From Klebsiella pneumoniae (lineage in GTDB: Bacteria > Pseudomonadota > Gammaproteobacteria > Enterobacterales > Enterobacteriaceae), in assembly GCF_000742135.1 (NCBI RefSeq), contig NZ_KN046818.1, positions 2,462,600 to 2,526,599 on the forward strand: a stretch of DNA of 64,000 nucleotides. The letters run 5' to 3'. This document shows, one piece after another, positions 36,403 through 47,297 of the stretch. The notes under the pieces were generated by a model. It was given only the letters and a program-made list of their open reading frames with translations, had not been told where the DNA came from and searched no databases. How positions within the stretch are numbered: position 1 is the stretch's first letter; the number at the start of each line of letters is the position of its first letter. Both the position numbers and the translations under genes were made by a program.

Positions 36403-37785
36403 ATGGCAGAAACAACGTTTACCCTGTGGCGGCAGCGCCTTGGCTATGGCATTGCCGATCTCTCCTGCAACCTTGTGTGGCAGATGATCTCTCTGTATCT
36501 GATGTTCTTTTACACCGACGTCATGGGTCTCCCGGCCTATTATGTCGGCCTGATGTTCCTGGTCACCCGGCTGGTAGACGGCGTGGCCGACGTGCTGATG
36601 GGGCTGGTGATCGACAATACCACCACCCGCTGGGGGCGCTGCCGCCCCTGGCTGCTGATCGGCGCCCTGCCTTTTGGCCTGCTGTGTATTCTGGCCTTTT
36701 ATGTGCCGGATTTCGGCACCACCGGCAAACTGCTGTACGCCTTTGTCACCTATCTGTGTCTGTCGCTCCTCTACACCCTGGTGAATATTCCGTTCTGCGC
36801 CATGCTGCCGTTTTTAACCAGTGATTCCGCAGAACGCACCACGCTGTCGGCGGTGCGCATTTTGCTGGGCTCCCTTGGCGCCACCATCGTCGCCGTGGCT
36901 ACGCTGCCGCTGGTCGGCATGCTAGGCAAAGGCAACCAGCAGCAGGGATTCCTCTATACCGCGGTGATTTTTGGCGTACTGGCGGCCTTTTTCCTGCTGG
37001 TGAGCTTTCGCAACGTCGAAGAAAAGATCACCCTTACCGGGGAGCGCATGACCCTGAAACGCGCCTGGATTAGTCTGCGCGCCAATCGTCCGTGGTGGGT
37101 CTTCGCCAGCAATATCTTTCTGATGTGGGGTGCCTTTTACTTTCAGACCGGGGCCCTGGTGTACTTCTTCCATTATTACGTCGGGAATACCGAGCTGACG
37201 GCGGTTATCGCCGGGATCTCCACCTTCGTTCCCCTGCTCGGCACCCTCACCGTCCCGCTGCTGGCCCGACGAATGAAAAAACGTCATGTCTATCTGGTGG
37301 CCAGCGCGGTCAATCTGCTCGGGATGGGGATTATGATGGTGTCTGGCGCCCACGTTCTGGGACTGATCGTCGGGGCCGTGATCCTCTCCCTCGGCGCCGG
37401 CCAACGCACGGCTATCTATTTCTCGATGCAGGCCGACCCGGTGGATTACGGCGTGTGGAAAACCGGGATTAATACCGCAGGGATCCTGACCTCGATAAAC
37501 GGTTTTCTCGGCAAGGTGGCGATGGCTGGTGCCGGGGCTATCACCGGCGTGCTGCTCTCCTCCAGCGGCTATATCGCCAACCACACGCAGAGCGACAGCG
37601 CCCTGTTGGCCATCAAGGCCTGCTATCTATACATTCCGGCGCTATTGATCCTCGCCTCGATGCTGTGGATGGGCCGCTTCTACCGCCTCGACGATCAGTA
37701 TGAGCAGATTCGTGCCGACCTTGATGCCGGACGCGGCGCCTCGCCAGCCCCGGCCCCGACCGCCGGAGAATCCCCCGCCATGTAA
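36403..37785 (+). CDS. GPH-family sugar:cation symporter
   Basis: A 460-residue inner membrane transporter with twelve helices, of the glycoside-pentoside-hexuronide family (MelB/RhiT group). Typical are RLGYGIADLSCNLVWQM at the start, LVTRLVDGVADVLMGLVID and TRWGRCRPWLLIGALPFG in the first half, and DYGVWKTGINTAGILTS later. It lies 23 bp after the rhamnosidase and 43 bp before the porin. Import of an intact rhamnose-containing glycoside is inferred from the context. The short Pro/Ala-rich tail is not part of the conserved domain. Confidence 0.87.
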   Translation: MAETTFTLWRQRLGYGIADLSCNLVWQMISLYLMFFYTDVMGLPAYYVGLMFLVTRLVDGVADVLMGLVIDNTTTRWGRCRPWLLIGALPFGLLCILAFYVPDFGTTGKLLYAFVTYLCLSLLYTLVNIPFCAMLPFLTSDSAERTTLSAVRILLGSLGATIVAVATLPLVGMLGKGNQQQGFLYTAVIFGVLAAFFLLVSFRNVEEKITLTGERMTLKRAWISLRANRPWWVFASNIFLMWGAFYFQTGALVYFFHYYVGNTELTAVIAGISTFVPLLGTLTVPLLARRMKKRHVYLVASAVNLLGMGIMMVSGAHVLGLIVGAVILSLGAGQRTAIYFSMQADPVDYGVWKTGINTAGILTSINGFLGKVAMAGAGAITGVLLSSSGYIANHTQSDSALLAIKACYLYIPALLILASMLWMGRFYRLDDQYEQIRADLDAGRGASPAPAPTAGESPAM

Positions 37786-37804
37786 GGCGCCCCCGCTGAT
37801 TTAA

Positions 37805-39445
<1,641 letters not shown>

Positions 39446-39453
39446 TCAAACGG

Positions 39454-39480
39454 CCCGTCCGGCTCAAATGCCAGGACGGG
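39454..39480 (+). terminator. Hairpin after the porin gene
   Basis: CCCGTCC (39454-39460) pairs with GGACGGG (39474-39480), 8 bp after the porin stop, followed by TTGATTTAAAT. The loop is 13 nt and the T-tract is weak, so it is a moderate terminator candidate, and possibly shared with the convergent pseudogene. Confidence 0.55.
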
Positions 39481-39485
39481 TTGAT

Positions 39486-39932
39486 TTAAATACACGCTGT
39501 TACTTTGTCACTATGCCAGTGCTGTATGAAGTAATATAAACTCATAAAATAAAAACCATAACAGGCTAAAAAGATAAAGGTTGTTTTTATAATTCCAACA
39601 AGTGACTTTCGTTTTTTCTCAACGATGAGAAGATCGTGAAACCTTTCTTGCTGTTGTTCTGGTGTTAAATTATCAACTATTTTATTTTTATATCATCGTG
39701 AATCTTTTTAAACGTTCGCTTTTCACCTGGAAAGCTACCGTGTAGAAGAAACAAAAAAAATAAAGAAAAGCATAACGAATGCTAATATCCGAATACTGGG
39801 CTCAGTTACCCCCCAGCATCCAAGGGTAGCAATAAACAACCAGATACCATGAGTGTTTGCTCGCGCTCTAAACCTATCAATATGAGCGCTGTATTTCTTG
39901 ATTTCTTTCAAAATAGAATCGTTGGTTTCCAT
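39486..39932 (-). pseudogene. Decayed small membrane-protein gene with two homopolymer frameshifts
   Basis: ATG 39932 opens METNDSILKEIKKYSAHIDR and a membrane helix ending MLFFIFFV, then stops at 39735. Skipping one base in the T8 run (39753-39760) continues as LLHGSFPGEKRTFKKIHDD. Adding one base in the A5 run near 39690 then continues as KIVDNLTPEQQQERFHDLL, VEKKRKSLVGIIKTTFIFLA and FMSLYYFIQHWHSD to TAA 39486. One +1 and one -1 slip thus restore about 148 residues with a second transmembrane segment near the end. The conserved protein-like quality of all three parts argues for a real gene now broken, or homopolymer sequencing errors. Family unknown. Confidence 0.55.
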
Positions 39933-40010
39933 ACGTAATGCACTCCTTTTTAAAGACCCCGGTTACGAAAGGGGGCAAACTCTGCCATTTTCCTTGCGAA
40001 GAATAACCTT

Positions 40011-40307
40011 TCAAACAACCTTCAACAAGTTGATAATCAATGGATTACCCTGAAGCAATAAAAGCAGTTTTCTGGCTGCACCGGTTGGGTGACGTCGTTT
40101 CGTTTCCCAGCTTTTAACCAACTCGTAGCTAACGCCAACGGCCGCTGCAAAGTCCTGCTGTTTTAAACCTGTGGCTTCACGTATCGCTTTCACGTCAATT
40201 TCGCTGAAGGTATGAACGTGCTGCTCCATCGGCATTTGTTCACCTTTCTCGATCCTGACCATTTCTTCTGCACTCGCCAGCAGATCGGCAAACAATTCGT
40301 CTTTCAT
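40011..40307 (-). CDS. XRE-family antitoxin (HigA/NadS-like)
   Basis: A 98-residue protein whose C-terminal half is a helix-turn-helix: IREATGLKQQDFAAAVGVSYELVKSW. The N-terminal half (ADLLASAEEMVRIEKGEQ) is probably the toxin-contacting part. It follows the toxin gene by 75 bp on the same strand, so the order is toxin first, as in higBA-type modules. ATG 40307 is preceded by GAGGT; GTG 40313 is in frame. It probably binds the two TGTAC-N3-GTACA dyads at the toxin promoter. Confidence 0.85.
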   Translation of the reverse strand: MKDELFADLLASAEEMVRIEKGEQMPMEQHVHTFSEIDVKAIREATGLKQQDFAAAVGVSYELVKSWETKRRHPTGAARKLLLLLQGNPLIINLLKVV

Positions 40308-40382
40308 ATACACCTCAGTTGGCTCTCTGGCGCTATCGACTTTTCCATCATTAATAGCTCAGCCTTACTTTATGTTTATATG

Positions 40383-40700
40383 CTAGTTTATTAAATCAGC
40401 CACTTGTCTCAACATCTTTTTTTGCTCCTGATTTAACTCATCCTGTTCATTTTTAGGATAGATGAGCGCCAGGTAAATTCTTCCCTTTTTCGTTACATTA
40501 TAGTAAATCACTCGTACACCGCCGCGCTTCCCCATCCCGGGACGACTCCAGCGAATTTTACGAAAACCACCGGTTCCCGAAATTGTGTCCCCAGCCTCGG
40601 GATCGTTTATAAGGATTTCCTGAAAGGCCCGAAATTCATCATCCTGCAACAGCACCTGGCGTCGCTTACTGAAACCTTGTAGTTCAATAAAAGTCAACAT
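40383..40700 (-). CDS. RelE/HigB-type toxin
   Basis: A 105-residue, basic protein of the RelE/ParE superfamily: FSKRRQVLLQDDEFRAFQEI, then a central GGFRKIRWSRPGMGKRGGVR and VIYYNVTKKGRIYLALIYPK, with a C-terminal helix NQEQKKMLRQVADLI. Such toxins are usually ribosome-dependent mRNA endonucleases; candidate catalytic residues are the basic Arg/Lys in the central strands and the Tyr pair. The frame is intact, unlike the ccdB-like toxin at 3.9 kb. The paired antitoxin follows at once. Confidence 0.85.
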   Translation of the reverse strand: MLTFIELQGFSKRRQVLLQDDEFRAFQEILINDPEAGDTISGTGGFRKIRWSRPGMGKRGGVRVIYYNVTKKGRIYLALIYPKNEQDELNQEQKKMLRQVADLIN

Positions 40701-40733
40701 CTCATTCCCTGATGTCCTGACGACTTACCAAAT

Positions 40734-40783
40734 AACATACATGTACAGGGTACACTAATCAAGGAGTTTATGTACCCGGTACA
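40734..40783 (-). promoter_or_regulatory. Toxin-antitoxin promoter with two perfect operators
   Basis: On the minus strand a -35 TTGATT (40762-40757) and a -10 TATGTT (40739-40734) are spaced by 17 bp. One dyad, TGTACAGGGTACA (40742-40754), fills the spacer and a second, TGTACCCGGTACA (40771-40783), lies just upstream of the -35; both have perfect TGTAC/GTACA arms and are 29 bp apart. This is the expected layout for autorepression by the antitoxin or complex. Confidence 0.75.
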
Positions 40784-40843
40784 TTTTAAAAAATTCACCC
40801 ATGACAAAATTCATCAATCAGCACTTCGCCAGAGAAACACCTG

Positions 40844-40898
40844 CCGGAGGCGGCGCAAAGCCGCTTGCCGTTGGACAAATGCGCAGCATCGCCTCCGG
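40844..40898. other. Compound hairpin downstream of pptA
   Basis: CCGGAGGCG (40844-40852) and CGCCTCCGG (40890-40898) are perfect 9-bp inverted repeats around an inner stem GCGGC-GCAAA-GCCGC (40850-40864). It lies just after the pptA stop on the minus strand. Terminator or 3'-end stabiliser is plausible; no T-run is present. Confidence 0.4.
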
Positions 40899-40906
40899 GT
40901 GTCGGG

Positions 40907-41134
40907 TTACATGCTATAACCCGGCTTCTTAATCAACTGCGCCATCTGCGGGGCGATCTCACTGTCCCACACGGCCTGCCACGCGTCCGGCTCAACCTGA
41001 GTGAGTGCGACGCTGACGGCGCTCTCTTTGCTGTTCAGATGGCGGATCAGCACCTCAGTGATGTCGGCGGCCAGCGCGGTTTTTTGTTCATCAGTCAGTT
41101 CACGGGGAAAACATTTAATATCAACATGCGGCAT
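40907..41134 (-). CDS. pptA: 4-oxalocrotonate tautomerase-family protein PptA
   Basis: A 75-residue small tautomerase. The mature N-terminal Pro ([13 protein letters not shown]), which serves as catalytic base in this superfamily, is present. The rest follows E. coli PptA (YdcE): [17 protein letters not shown] and the end [18 protein letters not shown] 41134 follows AAGGAG with good spacing; the longer frame has no support. Native substrate unknown; E. coli PptA shows phenylpyruvate tautomerase activity. A conserved backbone gene beside yncG. Confidence 0.92.
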   Translation of the reverse strand: MPHVDIKCFPRELTDEQKTALAADITEVLIRHLNSKESAVSVALTQVEPDAWQAVWDSEIAPQMAQLIKKPGYSM

Positions 41135-41204
41135 AGCAAAGACTCCTTGTGATGAGAGCCATAACGCTACCACAGAATGGCCGTTCTGGTTGGCATCGCG
41201 TGCG

Positions 41205-41822
41205 TTAAATCAGCTTGTTACGGCGTAGCGCCGCGGCCAGCTCCGGTCGCTGACAGACCGCCCGGGCGATGGCGGCGAACTTAGGCGCGTGGTCGTCAAA
41301 CCACGCCTGGCGGGGTCCCCAGCGGTACATCGCCGCGATATAGCAATCCAGCAACGTTACCGACGCGCCCAGCGCCCACGGCCCGGCGGCCAGCTGCTGT
41401 TCGAACCAGAGATAGAGATTTTTCCGGTACTGGCGACAATTCTCCACCAGCTGCTCCGCGGCGGCGGGCGCCCAGCGTTCCGGGTAATCGGCATAGGTAA
41501 AGGTAGGATAGACATTGGCCACCAGCCAGACCAGCAGGCGCTGAAACTGCGGACGCTGTGGCGTCCCCGGCGCGGGGGCCAGATCGGGACGCTGGTCGAG
41601 GATCATCAGCGCGATGGCGGCGGTTTCGGTCATGATGCTCCCGTCGGCCAGCCTCAGGGTGGGCACCTGGCACAGCGGATTAATCTGCCGCAGACGCTCG
41701 CGCGCCGGACCGGGCTGGTCAAAGCCCTCCACGTCAACCACCTCGTAGGGAATATCGGCCAGGGAGAGCATCAGTTCGCTAATCGTCGAGCCCCATCCCG
41801 GCACGCCATAAACGGTTATCAT
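41205..41822 (-). CDS. yncG: Glutathione S-transferase-like protein YncG
   Basis: A 205-residue protein with an N-terminal thioredoxin-like half ([20 protein letters not shown], then [20 protein letters not shown] with the cis-Pro and the SMTETAA-type glutathione contact) and a helical C-terminal half ([18 protein letters not shown]). It matches E. coli YncG throughout. The function in cells is not known. It is adjacent to pptA as part of the E. coli-like backbone (ansP-yncG region), but here the sulfur-type operon lies between yncG and ansP. Confidence 0.9.
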   Translation of the reverse strand: MITVYGVPGWGSTISELMLSLADIPYEVVDVEGFDQPGPARERLRQINPLCQVPTLRLADGSIMTETAAIALMILDQRPDLAPAPGTPQRPQFQRLLVWLVANVYPTFTYADYPERWAPAAAEQLVENCRQYRKNLYLWFEQQLAAGPWALGASVTLLDCYIAAMYRWGPRQAWFDDHAPKFAAIARAVCQRPELAAALRRNKLI

Positions 41823-41899
41823 GGTCTGCCTCCAGGGTAAAGCCTAAGTGTAGGCAGAAATTTGCCGCTCCCCCACTCGGCACACCATGCCACTGGGGG

Positions 41900-42793
41900 T
41901 TAGTAGGTTATCCCCGGCGGGTTGACCACCGACTGCGCCACCGCTTCGCCCTGCTCCCCCCAACGCGCCAGCACCTGCTGATATTCACCGCGGGCAATCG
42001 CCCCGTCGAGAGCCGCCTGCAGGGCATAGACCAGACCGTTGCCTTTTTTGGTGGTTGTCGCCACCCACGCTTTTTTCGGCCCCAGGCCCACCACCCGGGT
42101 CTGACCGTTAAGCGCCGCTTTATAGGCTGCCACCGACTGCGGGCCGAAAAAGATATCCGCCCGCCCGGACTGGATATAGAGGTTGCCGGAGGCATCATCG
42201 GTCAGGTAGACCGGCTGGGCCTGCGGCCGTCCGGCGGCGCGGTTGTCCTCGTTCCAGCCCAGCAGGATCCGCTCCTGATTGGTGCCGGACCCGACGATCA
42301 CTTTGCGCCCGGCAAGGTCGGCGGGTCCGTTTACCGCGGCGATATCGCTGGTGGATTTCACCGAGAAGGCCAGGGAGTCCACCCGGTAAGTCGCAAAATC
42401 GAACTTCTCTTTGCGCTTCTCGGTTACCGCGATATTGATCAGCGCCACATCGTAGCGGCCGGAGGCGATGCCCAGCGGCCAGTCCTCCCACGCGGTGGGC
42501 ACCAGCCTGAGCTTCAGGCCAAGGCTTCCGGCCAGCAGGCGGGCTATATCCGGGTCGCTACCGATCCGCGTGCGGTTGTCGCTGGCCAGCAGGGCCAGCG
42601 GCGGCGAATTGAGCGCCGAGATCGCCACCGTTAGCGTCCCCGGCTCGACGAAGCGATAGCCCGGCGGAATTTTCGCTATCGCCTGCGGGTCGCGGGTGAC
42701 CGGCAATGGCTGCTCATTGGCGCGCAGATCCAGCGCCGCGTAAGCGCTCATGGCAAAAGCGCTGAGAACAAGGGTCATTAGCGCTCTGTTCAT
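41900..42793 (-). CDS. Amino acid ABC substrate-binding protein (second paralogue)
   Basis: A 297-residue periplasmic binding protein of the polar amino acid family (SBP_bac_3), with signal peptide [19 protein letters not shown]. It is clearly paralogous to the product of 45010-45942: both share the pattern [47 protein letters not shown] and a terminal NPPG. Two binding proteins serving one permease/ATPase pair would widen the substrate range. Last gene of the operon, overlapping the ATPase gene by 4 bp. Confidence 0.87.
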   Translation of the reverse strand: MNRALMTLVLSAFAMSAYAALDLRANEQPLPVTRDPQAIAKIPPGYRFVEPGTLTVAISALNSPPLALLASDNRTRIGSDPDIARLLAGSLGLKLRLVPTAWEDWPLGIASGRYDVALINIAVTEKRKEKFDFATYRVDSLAFSVKSTSDIAAVNGPADLAGRKVIVGSGTNQERILLGWNEDNRAAGRPQAQPVYLTDDASGNLYIQSGRADIFFGPQSVAAYKAALNGQTRVVGLGPKKAWVATTTKKGNGLVYALQAALDGAIARGEYQQVLARWGEQGEAVAQSVVNPPGITY

Positions 42794-43569
42794 GACGGCA
42801 GCACCCTGGATAAAAACTGCCGGGTACGCGGATGCTGCGGATGGTTGAGCACCTCGTCGCTGCTGCCCTGCTCGACGATCCTGCCGTCGACCATAAACAC
42901 CACCTGGTCGGCCACCTCGCGGGCAAAGCCAATCTCATGGGTGACCACCACCAGGGTGGTGCCCGATCGCGCCAGCTTTTTGATCACATCCAGCACCTCG
43001 CCCACCAGCTCCGGATCCAGCGCCGAAGTGGGCTCATCAAACAGGATCACCCGCGGGTTCAGCGCCAGCGCCCGGGCAATGGCGATACGCTGCTGCTGGC
43101 CGCCGGAGAGATGCCGCGACCAGGCGTCGGCTTTATTGCGCAGTCCGACGACGTCCAGCAGTTCATAGGCACGGGCAATGGCCTCTTTGCGCGTGACCTG
43201 CTGGTGGGCGATCGGCGCCTCTATCAGGTTCTCCAGCACCGTCAGGTGCGGAAACAGGTTAAAGTTCTGGAACACGTAGCCGACGTTGATCCGCTGGCGG
43301 AGGATCTCCTTTTCTTTCATCTCATACAGCTTGTCGCCTTTGCGGCGATAACCGATATAGTCGCCATCAATCTGAATAAATCCCTCATCGACCCGTTCGA
43401 GGTGATTTATGGTGCGCAGCAGCGTGGACTTGCCCGAACCGGAAGGGCCGAGGATCACCGTCACCGTGCCCGGGGGGATCTCCAGCGACACATCGTCCAG
43501 CGCCTTGTGGCGGCCATAGTATTTGCTGACCCCGGTGATAGAGATATGGCCATTATGAGAGCTGGGCAT
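42790..43569 (-). CDS. Polar amino acid ABC transporter ATPase
   Basis: A 259-residue nucleotide-binding subunit of the GlnQ/TcyC type: Walker [11 protein letters not shown]-loop [12 protein letters not shown], signature [15 protein letters not shown], Walker [17 protein letters not shown]-loop [12 protein letters not shown] small insertion around [17 protein letters not shown] is seen in the S-substituted cysteine transporter relatives. It overlaps the permease gene by 17 bp and the second binding protein by 4 bp. Confidence 0.9.
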   Translation of the reverse strand: MPSSHNGHISITGVSKYYGRHKALDDVSLEIPPGTVTVILGPSGSGKSTLLRTINHLERVDEGFIQIDGDYIGYRRKGDKLYEMKEKEILRQRINVGYVFQNFNLFPHLTVLENLIEAPIAHQQVTRKEAIARAYELLDVVGLRNKADAWSRHLSGGQQQRIAIARALALNPRVILFDEPTSALDPELVGEVLDVIKKLARSGTTLVVVTHEIGFAREVADQVVFMVDGRIVEQGSSDEVLNHPQHPRTRQFLSRVLPS

Positions 43570-44479
43570 GAACGGCCTCCTGCGGCTGTGGTTGACGTGC
43601 GGATTGAGTGGTTCGGCTGCTGCGGGCGCTGTTTACCGCCGAGCGGCGTTCGCTGCGCGCCAGGCCCCGTTCCACCTGATACTGAATGGCGGAGAGGACG
43701 CTGGTGATCGCCAGATACCAGGCGGCGCCGACCATCAACAGCGGGATCACCTCCTGGGTACGGTTGTAGATCATCTGGATGGTGTAGAACAGTTCCGGCA
43801 TCGCCAGGACATACACCATCGCCGTTCCCTTGGCCAGACTGATGATCTCGTTGAAGCCGGATGGCAGGATGGTACGCAGCGCCTGCGGCAGAATAATGCG
43901 CAGCGTGCGCCGCCAGGCGGGTAGCCCCAGCGCGGCGGCGGCTTCATACTGCCCGTGGTCAACGCCGAGAAAGCCGCCGCGAATAATCTCCGCGGTATAG
44001 GCGCTCTGCACCAGGGTCAGGCCCACCACCGCCGTGGAGAATTGCCCCAGCACGTTAATGGTCTGATAGCTGGCCCAGGTGACGCCGGTAAACGGGATCC
44101 CCAGCGACAGGGTGTCGTAGAGATAGGAAAAGTTATAGAGAATGATCAGCACCACAATCAGCGGCAGCGAGCGAAACAGCCAGATATAGCCCCAGGCGAG
44201 ACTGCTGAGCAGCCACGATGAGGACAAACGGGCCAGCGCCAGCAGGCCGCCGAAGATCACGCTTAGCACCGTGCCGAGCAGGGTCAGGAGCAGGGTTTGA
44301 CCCAGCCCCTCGAGGATCACCGGGTCGAAGAACCAGCGGGCGAAGACGCCCCACTCCCAGCGCGGGTTAAAGGCCACCGACTGGATCACCACCGCCAGCA
44401 CCAGCAGGGCGACCAGAGCCCCGACCACTCGCAGCGGATAGCGCGCCGGCACCACTTTGATCGTTTCAGATGAATGCAT
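43553..44479 (-). CDS. Polar amino acid ABC transporter permease
   Basis: A 308-residue inner membrane permease of the HisM/GlnP type. The conserved EAA loop is [26 protein letters not shown], about two-thirds in, and [20 protein letters not shown] precedes it. Five to six helices. The C-terminal 40 residues (rich in Ser, Arg and Gln) are an unusual hydrophilic tail. Only one permease gene is present, so a homodimer is expected. Located between the GNAT and ATPase genes. Confidence 0.88.
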   Translation of the reverse strand: MHSSETIKVVPARYPLRVVGALVALLVLAVVIQSVAFNPRWEWGVFARWFFDPVILEGLGQTLLLTLLGTVLSVIFGGLLALARLSSSWLLSSLAWGYIWLFRSLPLIVVLIILYNFSYLYDTLSLGIPFTGVTWASYQTINVLGQFSTAVVGLTLVQSAYTAEIIRGGFLGVDHGQYEAAAALGLPAWRRTLRIILPQALRTILPSGFNEIISLAKGTAMVYVLAMPELFYTIQMIYNRTQEVIPLLMVGAAWYLAITSVLSAIQYQVERGLARSERRSAVNSARSSRTTQSARQPQPQEAVHAQLS

Positions 44480-44488
44480 AATGCCTCC

Positions 44489-44998
44489 TCAGGCGCTGTG
44501 GCTGTAGGCGCTCACCGCCAGCGCTTTAGTGAACCGCAGCCGGCCATCGTACGGCGGCTGACTGTACTCTTCCGGGTCTCTCGTGAGGTCAAACTGCGCC
44601 TCATACCCCTGGCTGAGATAGAGCTTTACCGCCTCCGGCTGACGGAAACCGGTGGTCAGGTAGATATGGCTGTACCCGGCCAGCACCGCCCGTCGCTCCA
44701 GCTCCTGGACCACCTTCGCCGCCAGCCCCTGCTGGCGCAGACGGCGGTGCGTCCAGATACGTTTGATCTCTGCGGTGTGGCGATCCTTCGGCTTATACGC
44801 GCCGGTGGCGATAATTTCGCCCTCACGCTCAAGGACAATAAACAGCCCCTGCGGCGGCACATACCACTCACTTAACTCCACTTCCGCATCGCGGGAAAAA
44901 TAGTCGCCGTAGCGGGCGGCATATTCGGCAAACAGCCCGCTAATAATCGGCTGCAGCTCCGGAGCCTCCGGAGAAATATCGCGGAATGCTTCGCTCAT
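44489..44998 (-). CDS. GNAT-family N-acetyltransferase in the sulfur-type operon
   Basis: A 169-residue GNAT enzyme with the acetyl-CoA pyrophosphate-binding region RLRQQGLAAKVVQELERRA (motif A, Q/RxxGxG/A pattern) and motif B following (YSHIYLTTGFRQPEAVKLY). By analogy with Bacillus YxeL/SnaB-type enzymes in operons of the same composition, it may N-acetylate S-substituted cysteines before oxidation by the monooxygenase. That role is inferred from context only. It lies between the first binding protein (11 bp) and the permease (9 bp). Confidence 0.8.
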   Translation of the reverse strand: MSEAFRDISPEAPELQPIISGLFAEYAARYGDYFSRDAEVELSEWYVPPQGLFIVLEREGEIIATGAYKPKDRHTAEIKRIWTHRRLRQQGLAAKVVQELERRAVLAGYSHIYLTTGFRQPEAVKLYLSQGYEAQFDLTRDPEEYSQPPYDGRLRFTKALAVSAYSHSA

Positions 44999-45009
44999 CG
45001 CGCCTCCTG

Positions 45010-45942
45010 TCAGTCGCCCAGTCCGGGCGGATTGATTTCCGATTGCGGAATGCTTTCCACCCCTTCGCCCCAGCGGTTAAGCACTTTGGCGTAGTCCCCG
45101 CTGGCGATAGCCCCGTTCAGCGCCGCCTGGACGGCATTCACCAGCCCGCTGTCTTTTTTCAGCGTTACCGCGATGTGCGCCGCTTTTGGCCAGCCGCCAT
45201 CGACGCTGCCCACCAGTTTGGTTTTGCCGGTCAGCGCCGCCTTCCACGCGCCAATCACGTTGGGGCCGAAGAAGGCGTCGGCTCGTCCGGTCTGCAGGGC
45301 CAGCGTCTGGGCGGCATCATCCTTGGTGTAGACCGGGATAAACGGCTTCAGCCCCTTCTTGACGTTCTCCGCGTTCCACGCCAGCAGGATCGCCTCCTGG
45401 TTGGTGCCGGAGCCGACAATAATCTTTAGCCCGGCGATATCTTCCGCTTTGTCAATCTTGCTCAGCGGGCTGGTGCTTTTGACGTAGAAGCCCAGCGAGT
45501 CTTTGCGGTAGGTGGCGAAATCGAACTTCTCTTTCCGCTCTTTGGTGACGGTAATATTGCTGATCGCGGCATCATATTTGCCGGAGGTGACCCCCAGCGG
45601 CCAGTCTTCCCATGAAGTGGGAACCACGTTTACTTCCAGCCCGAGGCTCTCCGCCACCAGCCGGGCGATATCCGCCTCGCTGCCGAGCAGGGTTTTGTTG
45701 TCATCGGCAAAGACCGTCAGCGGCGGAGAGTTCAGGGCCGCCACCGCGACGGTGAATTTCCCCGGCACCGCCAGATGCAGATCTTGCGGCAACAGGGCAA
45801 TGGCCTGCGGATTTTTCGCTGTGTGAATCGGCGTTTTGTTGGCCTCCAGGCTCACTCCGGTGCCATTGATCTTGACGTCCTGACCCCACGATGAGGCGCT
45901 AAATGCCAACGCGACGGCCAGCAAGAGTGTTGTTTTCTGCAT
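45010..45942 (-). CDS. Amino acid ABC substrate-binding protein (first paralogue)
   Basis: A 310-residue periplasmic binding protein (SBP_bac_3 family) with signal peptide MQKTTLLLAVALAFSASSWGQ. The ligand-binding lobes show FTVAVAALNSPPLTVFADD, EADIARLVAESLGLE, YDAAISNITVTKERKEKFDF and [13 protein letters not shown] paralogue is encoded at the operon's end. It lies 17 bp after the monooxygenase gene. Substrate inferred to be an S-substituted cysteine or other sulfur amino acid from the neighbouring enzymes. Confidence 0.88.
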   Translation of the reverse strand: MQKTTLLLAVALAFSASSWGQDVKINGTGVSLEANKTPIHTAKNPQAIALLPQDLHLAVPGKFTVAVAALNSPPLTVFADDNKTLLGSEADIARLVAESLGLEVNVVPTSWEDWPLGVTSGKYDAAISNITVTKERKEKFDFATYRKDSLGFYVKSTSPLSKIDKAEDIAGLKIIVGSGTNQEAILLAWNAENVKKGLKPFIPVYTKDDAAQTLALQTGRADAFFGPNVIGAWKAALTGKTKLVGSVDGGWPKAAHIAVTLKKDSGLVNAVQAALNGAIASGDYAKVLNRWGEGVESIPQSEINPPGLGD

Positions 45943-45959
45943 AGCGTGATTCGCTTTTA

Positions 45960-47273
45960 TTATTTTTGGAATTGATTAGCGGGTAGCGCCAGACCCAGAC
46001 TTTCCCGCAGGGTGGTGCCCGGATAGTCGCGACGGAACAGTCCGCGCGCCTGTAACAGCGGAACCACCTCGTCCACAAAGCGCGGGAAGGTTTCCGGCGT
46101 GCCGCCCTGAATAATGAAGCCGTCCGCCGCGTGCTGCTCGAACCACAGTTGCAGGCCATCAGCGACATCGCTGGCGGTGCCGGTAAAGCGCGGACGCGGG
46201 CTGGCTGCCTCCAGAGCCACCTGGCGCAGGGTTAAGCCCCGCTCGCGGGCGTGACGTTTAATCTCGTCGGTGGTGCTGCGGAAGCTGTTTTGTCCGAGGT
46301 CGCCAATATCCGGGAAAGGTTCGTCGAGCGGGTACTGCGAGAAATCGTGGTGTTCGAAATAGCGCCCGAGATAATTCAGCGCATCCTCGATGGAGACCAA
46401 CGCCGCGGTGGTCTGGTACTGCCGCTCCGCATCCTCGGCGTCATCCCCGACGATGACGCTGACGCCCTGGAAAATATGCAGTTGGTCCGGACTGCGATGA
46501 TATGCGGCGAGTTGGCTTTTGACATCCCGATAAAATGCCTGCGCCTCGGCCAGCGAGTCCTGATGAGTAAAAATGGCATCGGCGTGGCGCGCGGCTAATT
46601 TCTTGCCGTCGTCCGACGCGCCGGCCTGGAAAATAATCGGTCGGCCCTGCGGCGTGCGGGCAATATTCAGCGGCCCGGCGACTTTAAAGAAATCGCCGTG
46701 GTGATCGAGCGTATGCAGTTTATTTTTATCAAAGAACTGGCCAGTCTCCTTATTGCGCACAAAGGCATCTTCTTCCCATGAATCCCATAAGCCTTTCACC
46801 ACCTGCAGGTATTCATCGGCAATGCGATAGCGCAGCGCATGATCCGGATGTTGGGCCCGGGAGAAGTTTTTCGCCGACCCCTCCAGCGGGGAAGTGACCA
46901 CGTTCCACCCCGCCCGTCCCTGGCTTAAATGGTCAAGGCTGGCGAACTGGCGGGCGGTGGTAAACGGCTCGCTGTACGAAGTCGATAAGGTCCCCACCAG
47001 CCCCAGTCGCCGGGTGATCGCGGCCAGCGCGGAAAGTACCGTTAAGGGTTCGAAGCGATTTAAAAAATGGGGAATCGATTTTTCGTTAATATATAAACCG
47101 TCGGCGACAAAAATAAAATCCAGCTTCCCCGCTTCTGCTTTTAGCGCCGTCTGGGTGACGAAATCAAAATTAATACTGGCGTCCGCCTGGGCCGCCGGAT
47201 GACGCCAGGCGGACATATTTCCCGATGCGCCATGCAATATGGTTCCCAGACGCAATTGTCGATTATCAGACAT
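45960..47273 (-). CDS. LLM-class flavin monooxygenase, NtaA/SnaA/DszA type
   Basis: A 437-residue FMNH2-dependent monooxygenase with bacterial luciferase-like TIM barrel. Characteristic of the NtaA/SnaA/DszA group are the N-terminal [10 protein letters not shown], the segment [34 protein letters not shown] and [19 protein letters not shown]. Such enzymes hydroxylate C-S or C-N bonded substrates; close operon relatives act on N-acetylated S-substituted cysteines (Bacillus YxeK, CmoO). ATG 47273 is preferred over an in-frame 47294 start because it gives the canonical start after a purine-rich GGGGAAGGGG stretch. A flavin reductase partner is not encoded in the operon. Confidence 0.88.
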   Translation of the reverse strand: MSDNRQLRLGTILHGASGNMSAWRHPAAQADASINFDFVTQTALKAEAGKLDFIFVADGLYINEKSIPHFLNRFEPLTVLSALAAITRRLGLVGTLSTSYSEPFTTARQFASLDHLSQGRAGWNVVTSPLEGSAKNFSRAQHPDHALRYRIADEYLQVVKGLWDSWEEDAFVRNKETGQFFDKNKLHTLDHHGDFFKVAGPLNIARTPQGRPIIFQAGASDDGKKLAARHADAIFTHQDSLAEAQAFYRDVKSQLAAYHRSPDQLHIFQGVSVIVGDDAEDAERQYQTTAALVSIEDALNYLGRYFEHHDFSQYPLDEPFPDIGDLGQNSFRSTTDEIKRHARERGLTLRQVALEAASPRPRFTGTASDVADGLQLWFEQHAADGFIIQGGTPETFPRFVDEVVPLLQARGLFRRDYPGTTLRESLGLALPANQFQK

Positions 47274-47297
47274 AGCTACCCCTTCCCCTGTCATTCG

